From the NCBI GenBank assembly GCA_019136335.1, contig JAGVUK010000222.1:1-9370 (forward strand): a stretch of DNA of 9,370 nucleotides. Reading direction: 5' to 3'. A program made the translations under genes and the position numbers. This document shows, piece by piece, positions 5,573-9,370 of the stretch. A model generated the notes under the pieces. The model did not search any database. It worked only from the letters and a program-made list of their open reading frames with translations, and was not told the DNA's origin. Every line of letters starts with the position of its first letter. Positions within the stretch are counted from its first letter, which is position 1. Source of the DNA: Methanomicrobiales archaeon. GTDB lineage: Archaea > Halobacteriota > Methanomicrobia > Methanomicrobiales > Methanoculleaceae.

Positions 5573-5599
5573 GGGGACTCCTCCATTCCCCGGTTTTTT
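5573..5599 (+). terminator. Terminator of pan
   Basis: One base after the TGA, GGGGA (5573-5577) pairs with TCCCC (5587-5591) around a 9-base loop, followed by GG and six T (5594-5599). The hairpin plus T-tract is the clearest terminator in the window. Confidence 0.65.
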
Positions 5600-5720
5600 C
5601 TGTGAAGAACTCCTCCAAAACAGAGACGGCACCCTGTCCTTCGCACTCATTCCTGCGCCCGGCACCCGGATCTTCACCTGTGCTGTCTCTCGCTCTGCCT
5701 CATGCGCGCCTCAAGGGAAC

Positions 5721-5731
5721 CCTTATCGACC
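5721..5731 (+). promoter_or_regulatory. Possible weak TATA element for the small acidic protein gene
   Basis: CCTTATCGACC lies 22-32 bases before ATG 5753 in an otherwise GC-rich stretch. If used, transcription would start at or near the ATG, consistent with the absence of a visible ribosome site and hence with a leaderless message. Inference only. The rest of 5600-5752 shows no gene. Confidence 0.25.
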
Positions 5732-5752
5732 TCCCGCGCCCACAACTATGCG

Positions 5753-6196
5753 ATGAACGTCCTCCTCATTCAGCCCGAGGGGGTTGACCTCTACACCACC
5801 CTGCTCAAGTCCGAGACCAGCAGGGGGGCTCTTCGTTTTTATCAGCCCGACAGGCTGGAGTATGGCATACGTGTCCGGACGGCGTCACTCGGGAGTGCGC
5901 TTGCTCTCGTCTCCGAGCTCCGGTGGTACATCCAGCGCTACGTCGAAGAGGTCCTCTTCGAGCCGGAGGAAGGCATCTTCTGCTCGTCCGGGCTTGCCCG
6001 GCAGATCTACGAGCGGGACGTGAGACCCGGATCACCGTGGAGGTACCGCTGCCTCTACCGCATCTCCGGGGACCACCTGGCCGACACCATATGGATGGAC
6101 GAGGGCACGACGCCGGAGGCGTATGCCGACCGGATCGAGCCCGGGGACACGGCGCTCGAGGTCTGGTGCACTGAAGAGGAGTACCCGGAAGGGTAG
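5753..6196 (+). CDS. Small acidic protein of unknown function (possible DUF5804 relative)
   Basis: From ATG 5753 the protein has 147 residues, starting MNVLLIQPEGVDLY. It is acidic, soluble by composition, without a signal peptide, membrane helix or recognised catalytic motif. Three cysteines (in FCSS, RCLYR and VWCTEE) are scattered and do not form a metal-binding pattern. The middle part (ETSRGALRFY, then TASLGSALALVSELRWYIQR) reminds me from memory of the uncharacterised archaeal family DUF5804; this could not be checked. An in-frame ATG 17 codons upstream (5702) was rejected because those residues (RASREPLSTSRAH) look like untranslated leader and the region before 5753 carries the only TATA-like stretch. 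It stands alone between the pan terminator and a convergent transporter gene, so context gives no functional hint. That it is a real gene is likely from codon bias and length. Confidence 0.7.
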   Translation: MNVLLIQPEGVDLYTTLLKSETSRGALRFYQPDRLEYGIRVRTASLGSALALVSELRWYIQRYVEEVLFEPEEGIFCSSGLARQIYERDVRPGSPWRYRCLYRISGDHLADTIWMDEGTTPEAYADRIEPGDTALEVWCTEEEYPEG

Positions 6197-6328
6197 GACA
6201 GACGGGTGCCTGTTGTTCGTTCCGGCGGCACGGCGGGTCCGGGCGTCAACACCCCAGGTGCGGGAAACGGTTATCCAGACGGCCTGACTGGCAGAAAAAC
6301 CCGTTCTCCTGGACCCCGGTTCCGGCCC

Positions 6329-6360
6329 GGGTGATCGTCTCACCCACGATGAGGTGGGTG
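6329..6360. other. Two mutually exclusive hairpins
   Basis: GGGTGA (6329-6334) pairs with TCACCC (6340-6345) around TCGTC; CACCCAC (6341-6347) pairs with GTGGGTG (6354-6360) around GATGAG. The two stems share CACCC, so only one can form. The pair lies about 130 bases after the stop of the upstream plus-strand gene, within the convergent gap. No T-tract follows. Confidence 0.45.
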
Positions 6361-6442
6361 CCGGGGCTGGATATTCTCCGGTGCGAACCCGGGCACCGAT
6401 CCGTGGAGGCTGCCGCCACGTGGAAGGGGGCTACTGGTACAT

Positions 6443-6534
6443 CTCTCCGGCACCCCCCACCCCGCCCGGCCTCCGGCCTCCTCCCCCGCCCCCTCCCGCA
6501 GGAAGGGGGCAGTGCTTGCAATATCCAGGGATGG
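6443..6534. repeat. Intergenic module B, copy 4 (B4)
   Basis: CTCTCCGGCACCCCCCACCC, then CGCCCGGCCTCCGGCC, then TCCTCCCCCGCCCCC, a stem GCCCCCT / AGGGGGC with loop CCCGCAGGA, and CAGTGCTTGCAATATCCAGG. The left half matches copies B1 and B2, the right half copy B3 and the degenerate copy B0. The stem is kept but its loop differs from the other copies. The rest of 6197-6727 contains the hairpins, module A copy 2 and nothing gene-like. Confidence 0.75.
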
Positions 6535-6600
6535 GCTGTGCCAGGTGGTGGTGCTGACATCGATCTCCTGGGGGCAGGTGGGGTTCAGGAGTTAGCTCGG

Positions 6601-6676
6601 ACCCGGTTCTTCTTCGGCCCTGTCCCCGGACACTGGACCGTGGCGGCTATCGCGCCGGGGGGAGGGGACCGGGAAC
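6601..6676. repeat. Intergenic module A, copy 2
   Basis: ACCCGGTT, then TGTCCCCGGACACTGGACCG, TGGCGGCTATCGCGCC and a G-rich run (6 G, A, 4 G, ACC, 3 G). It aligns with copy 1 at 3113-3183. Changes in the hairpin (TGGCGGCTATCGCGCC) break the outer stem seen in copies 1 and 3 but leave GGCG/CGCC. It lies 66 bases to the right of copy B4. Confidence 0.78.
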
Positions 6677-6727
6677 GGTGGCCGGGCATACTCCGCAGGA
6701 CGAGCCGTGCCCGGGCGTGCCCCCCGC

Positions 6728-8032
6728 TCACAGCGCGGCCAAAAAGAGGTTCGCGGCCAGCGTGATCACAAGGATCACCGGGACGCAGTAGCGGATGAGC
6801 ACCATATAGATCCGCTGCTGCCACCCGCACCCGCCGATCTCCGCACAGATCCGGGTGCGGTCCATATACCACCCCCCGACGACGCTCAGGATCAGCCCTG
6901 CGGCGATGAGGCCGATCGTCCCGAACGTGTAATCGGCAAGATCAAGGAACGGAGCCCCGAAGATCTCGAACCGGAGGGCGGTGTAACTGAGGGCGGACGG
7001 AAGCCCGAGGAGCATGACTGCAGCGAAGACAAGGAGCGTCGCGCGTCTCCTCTCGTAGCCGTACGAGTCCATCAGCGTCGCCACCGGGACCTCGAGCATG
7101 GAGACCGCAGAGGTGAGCGCTGCGGCAAAGAGCATCAGGAAGAAGAGCGCCCCGAGCACCATGCCGAACTGCATCTCCATAAAGACGGAGGGCAGGGTGA
7201 CGAACGCGAGGTTCACCCCGGCTGCGGGGTCGACTCCCGCGGTGAAGACGAGGGGAAAGATCATGAGCCCGGCAAGGATTGCGATCACCATGTCGGCGAC
7301 GGCGATGATGGAGGCGCTCCGGAAAAGGTCTCCCCTCTTGAGATAACTGCCGTAGGTGAGCATAACGCCCATGCCCACCGAGAGCGAGAAGAAGGCCTGC
7401 CCAAACGCCGCGGTCCAGACGCCCGGGTCGGCGAGCCTCGAGTAGTCCGGGAGGAGGTAGAACCGGATTCCCTCGAGCGCCCCGGGCCCGGTGAGCGAGA
7501 AGGCCACGAGGAAGAGGAGGATCGCGACCAGGGCCGGGATGAGATACCGGGCGACCTTCTCGATCCCCTCCCTGACCCCGGACCGCACCGTCACAAAGAC
7601 GGCAAGCCCCGAGAGGAGGAAGAAGGCGAGCGGAAGATAGGAGCCGGTGAACGCACCGAAGTCCACCGGCCGGTTGAGGGCAAAGAAGAGGGCATAGGCC
7701 AGCACCCAGCTCGTTATGACGAGGTAGTAACTGAGGATAAGGCAGACGATGACGACGATGGCAAGGCCCACGGTGAAGAATCGCTGTCGCAGGGATTGAA
7801 AGGCAGAGGCCACCGAGTTCCCCGTTGAGCGGCCGATGGCAAATTCCAGCACCATCAGGGGGAGGCCGAAGAGGAAGACGGAGATCAGGTACGGGATCAG
7901 GAACGCGCCGCCCCCATTGGAGCCCACGATGTAGGGGAACCGCCATATGTTTCCTATTCCCACGGCCGATCCGATGCTTGCAAGGATGAAGCCCGGCGTC
8001 GACGACCATTCCTCCCTTCCAGTATCACTCAT
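6728..8032 (-). CDS. Sodium-dependent amino-acid transporter, neurotransmitter:sodium symporter (SNF/LeuT) family
   Basis: The protein has 434 residues and about 11 transmembrane helices, the usual number for prokaryotic members of the MhsT/Tyt1 type. TM1 carries GSAVGIGNIWRFPY (21-34): A23 and N28 align with sodium-site residues of LeuT (A22, N27) and R31 with its outer gate Arg30. GGGAFLIPYL opens TM2, a Tyr pair in LSYYLV (TM3) covers LeuT Tyr108, TM6 has GQAFFSLSVGMGVMLTYGSY, and TM8 has LTSAVSM with the sodium-2 Thr/Ser. It should import an amino acid with sodium across the cytoplasmic membrane; substrate cannot be told. It starts at ATG 8032 (GAGGG upstream); CATAATAAGG at 8083-8074 is a fitting TATA element. 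It is divergent from an N-formylglutamate-amidohydrolase-like gene and convergent with the small acidic protein gene. No terminator was recognised. Confidence 0.95.
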   Translation of the reverse strand: MSDTGREEWSSTPGFILASIGSAVGIGNIWRFPYIVGSNGGGAFLIPYLISVFLFGLPLMVLEFAIGRSTGNSVASAFQSLRQRFFTVGLAIVVIVCLILSYYLVITSWVLAYALFFALNRPVDFGAFTGSYLPLAFFLLSGLAVFVTVRSGVREGIEKVARYLIPALVAILLFLVAFSLTGPGALEGIRFYLLPDYSRLADPGVWTAAFGQAFFSLSVGMGVMLTYGSYLKRGDLFRSASIIAVADMVIAILAGLMIFPLVFTAGVDPAAGVNLAFVTLPSVFMEMQFGMVLGALFFLMLFAAALTSAVSMLEVPVATLMDSYGYERRRATLLVFAAVMLLGLPSALSYTALRFEIFGAPFLDLADYTFGTIGLIAAGLILSVVGGWYMDRTRICAEIGGCGWQQRIYMVLIRYCVPVILVITLAANLFLAAL

Positions 8033-8073
8033 CGTTCGGGGCCCTCGTTCCTGATGATAGAGAGGTGTTCCAC

Positions 8074-8083
8074 CTTATTATGC
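8074..8083 (-). promoter_or_regulatory. TATA element for the sodium symporter gene
   Basis: On the minus strand CATAATAAGG lies 42-51 bases upstream of ATG 8032. Transcription starting about 25 bases downstream would give a leader of roughly 25 bases containing GAGGG. Sequence and spacing fit an archaeal promoter; not experimentally shown. Confidence 0.45.
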
Positions 8084-8183
8084 GTGTCCGCCCGGGCCGG
8101 GAGGCAGGGTTTTCCGGGGCATCCCTGACCAGTGCACTTTTGTATCAGGTTTCCCATACCATACGAATACGGTTGAAAACAGG

Positions 8184-8231
8184 ATGAGCGTCAGTTCCCG
8201 GAGACGCCCCGGCGGGGGGAAGGAGGGGTGA
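8184..8231 (+). CDS. Possible 15-codon leader ORF overlapping the amidohydrolase start
   Basis: ATG at 8184 opens a 15-residue frame (MSVSSRRRPGGGKEG) that ends in TGA at 8229-8231. That TGA overlaps the GTG start of the next gene as GTGA. The GGAGG at 8222-8226 is only 1 base from the GTG, too close for normal initiation but usable by a ribosome terminating there. AT-rich sequence (CATACGAATACG, about 8159-8170) upstream could serve a leaderless start near the ATG. It could equally be chance; Arg/Gly-rich codons reflect the GC-rich DNA. Confidence 0.3.
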   Translation: MSVSSRRRPGGGKEG

Positions 8232-9019
8232 GCGGCCGGTACCCGTTCCTCTTCTCGATCCCCCACGGCGGCGTCTCTGTTCCTCCCGAGATCCGCGGTC
8301 TCGTCAGCCTCTCAAAAAAGGAGATCGTCTTCAACAGCGACCCCCATACCCGTCTCCTCTACGGGTTCGACGACAGGGCAGAGGTGCTGGTCGATTTTGA
8401 CATCTCCCGGATCTTCGTCGACACCAACCGGCCGCCCTACGAGTACCCGCCGCGGTCCCAGGACGGCGTGGTCAAGGTCATTACGCAGGACGGGACCCCG
8501 GTGTACCGGAGGGGTCAGGTGCCCGGCAGGGAACTGATAGGGACCCTCCTGAAGGACTACTACTACCCGTTCCACGATCGGCTGGCCGGGGCCCTCGATG
8601 CCTCGCCTATCGAGATCGCGTTCGACTGCCACAGCATGCTGCCGCGGGCCCCGCCGGTCAGACCGGATGCCGGGCGCCCGCGCCCTCTCTTCTGCCTGAG
8701 CAACCGGGGGGACCGGCAGGGGAGACCGGTGAAAAGGGGCGGCTTCGTGACCTGCCCACCGGAGTGGCTCCAGGCGCTTGCCCGGTCGTTCGAGGCAGAG
8801 TTCGACGGCGAGGGGCGGATTGCCATGAACGATCCCTTCAGGGGCGGATTCATATCGGTGGCGCATTACCGGCGGGCCCGTGTCCCCTGGGTCCAGATCG
8901 AGATCAACCGCGGCCTCTACGAGACTGGGGGGAACCCGGCCGACGAGGGACGGCTCATCGAACTCCGGGAGCGGATCTTCTCCGCCGTCGCCGGGTTCTG
9001 GGACGAGGTCTCCGGTTAG
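8228..9019 (+). CDS. N-formylglutamate amidohydrolase family (HutG-like) hydrolase
   Basis: The protein has 263 residues, normal for the family. Motifs in order: FSIPHGG with H13, SDPHTRLLY (37-45), DFDISRIFVDTNRP (56-69), DCHSM (133-137) and, near the end, NDPFRGG (201-207) and E-I-N-R-G-L-Y (225-231). These are the family's metal-binding and substrate-binding positions. The founding activity is hydrolysis of N-formyl-L-glutamate to formate and glutamate at the end of one histidine degradation route; no other hut gene is visible, so in this archaeon the substrate may be another N-acyl amino acid or amide. The start is GTG 8228: an in-frame stop lies at 8174 and no ATG, GTG or TTG occurs between. 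The GGAGG is unusually close to it. It is divergent from an amino-acid symporter, which suggests amino-acid salvage. The enzyme appears cytoplasmic. Confidence 0.87.
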   Translation: MSGRYPFLFSIPHGGVSVPPEIRGLVSLSKKEIVFNSDPHTRLLYGFDDRAEVLVDFDISRIFVDTNRPPYEYPPRSQDGVVKVITQDGTPVYRRGQVPGRELIGTLLKDYYYPFHDRLAGALDASPIEIAFDCHSMLPRAPPVRPDAGRPRPLFCLSNRGDRQGRPVKRGGFVTCPPEWLQALARSFEAEFDGEGRIAMNDPFRGGFISVAHYRRARVPWVQIEINRGLYETGGNPADEGRLIELRERIFSAVAGFWDEVSG

Positions 9020-9048
9020 GGGCCGTTTCCCCATATTTTGAGGGTTTT
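9019..9048 (+). terminator. Terminator of the amidohydrolase gene
   Basis: GGGG (9019-9022, sharing the last base of the TAG stop) pairs with CCCC (9029-9032) around CCGTTT, followed by ATATTTTGAGGGTTTT, giving two T4 tracts. Same layout as the pan terminator. Confidence 0.5.
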
Positions 9049-9118
9049 CGTGCGTGAGGCAAAGGCACAATAGTCCAACTGTGCATCGGTTCCGAATTGC
9101 CGGACGTTGTTCACTCCT

Positions 9119-9152
9119 CGTCCCCACCACCCCGCCCCCTCACGGGGACCGC
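9119..9152. repeat. Weak module-B-like C-rich stretch
   Basis: CGTCCCCACCACCCCGCCCC followed by CTCACGGGGACCGCCC. It shares only the CCCCACC-type C-rich opening with the B copies and has a short CCCC/GGGG stem. It is noted because it lies left of module A copy 3 at a similar distance as in the other gaps. Low confidence as a true copy. Confidence 0.25.
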
Positions 9153-9200
9153 CCGATAAAACGATCATGCGGGGTGGCGAGAGGCTGCACGTACGGGCAA

Positions 9201-9257
9201 TCCCCGGACAGCGGACCGTGGTGGCTATCGCCACGGGGGGACCGGGGAGGGGGAGAC
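9201..9257. repeat. Intergenic module A, copy 3
   Basis: TCCCCGGACAGCGGACC, then CCGTGGTG-GCTAT-CGCCACGG identical to copy 1, then 6 G, ACC, 4 G, A, 5 G. Relative to copy 1 it has lost one G tract (AGGGG). The rest of 9053-9370 holds three TTCGCG motifs (9282-9304) and no supported gene before the right edge. Confidence 0.75.
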
Positions 9258-9370
9258 CCGCACGCCCCGGGGTTGCCCCCATTCGCGATCTTCGCGTCTT
9301 CGCGCGAGGCCGCATCAGCGGGATGATGTGGAGGCCCTGGGGCTATCGGCGATCCTTCTTACGCTTAAAC

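Noticed and set aside
4753..5618. Two long minus-strand frames opposite PAN
   Set aside because: They are shadows of the highly biased PAN codons; PAN is certain from the Walker and arginine-finger motifs.
6246..6560. Minus-strand frame in the convergent gap
   Set aside because: It is a translation of module B and hairpin DNA; no ribosome site and no protein-like composition.
6707..7828. 373-codon open frame on the plus strand, opposite the symporter
   Set aside because: Its product is an implausible run of Glu, Asp, Arg, His and Pro, the usual mirror of hydrophobic membrane-helix codons in GC-rich DNA. The minus strand encodes a clear LeuT-family protein.
8312..9130. 272-codon minus-strand frame opposite the amidohydrolase
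   Set aside because: The plus strand carries the full set of N-formylglutamate-amidohydrolase motifs; the minus frame has none and is rich in Pro, Arg and Gly.
9323..9370. ATG-ATG frame open to the right edge as the start of a new gene
   Set aside because: Only 16 codons are visible, there is no ribosome site or TATA element before it, and its composition is not informative.

Overview
The window looks like a piece of a GC-rich methanogen chromosome, most probably from the Methanomicrobiales (Methanoculleus-like). The lineage is inferred: an archaeal proteasome-activating nucleotidase, an archaeal aconitase-X small subunit of the kind used for isoprenoid lipid synthesis, a two-domain rubredoxin, very high GC coding sequence and TATA-like promoters. 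No rRNA, tRNA, CRISPR array, transposase or phage gene is visible.

Layout from left to right. (1) 1-2054, minus: a long tetratricopeptide-repeat (TPR) protein running off the left edge; at least 20 repeat units lie in an exact 102-bp register. (2) 2055-2495: gap with two strong hairpins and a probable rubredoxin terminator. (3) 2496-2882, minus: double rubredoxin. (4) 2883-3515: repeat-rich gap. (5) 3516-4354, minus: a membrane-anchored J-domain protein translationally overlapped with the upstream aconitase-X swivel subunit. (6) 4355-4395: very short divergent promoter region. (7) 4396-5571, plus: the proteasomal ATPase PAN, followed by a hairpin/T-tract terminator. (8) 5753-6196, plus: an uncharacterised small acidic protein. 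(9) 6197-6727: second repeat-rich gap. (10) 6728-8032, minus: a sodium-coupled amino-acid transporter of the LeuT/SNF family. (11) 8228-9019, plus and divergent from it: an N-formylglutamate-amidohydrolase-family enzyme preceded by a possible 15-codon leader peptide. (12) 9020-9370: terminator and third repeat-rich gap; no gene is called before the right edge.

The coding content is mainly housekeeping: protein quality control (PAN, J-domain), lipid precursor synthesis (aconitase-X subunit), electron transfer (rubredoxin) and amino-acid uptake or salvage (transporter plus amidohydrolase). I do not see a defence island or biosynthetic cluster. The most unusual signal is between the genes: a composite GC-rich element (a C-rich module B followed by a G-rich module A with a hairpin and a G-quadruplex-type run) recurs in three separate gaps, always in the same order and orientation relative to the window. 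The largest block is bounded by a 10-bp direct repeat. Other points of interest are the tightly packed divergent aconitase-X/PAN start region, the leader ORF overlapping the amidohydrolase start, and stop-codon-adjacent hairpin/T-tract terminators at three genes.
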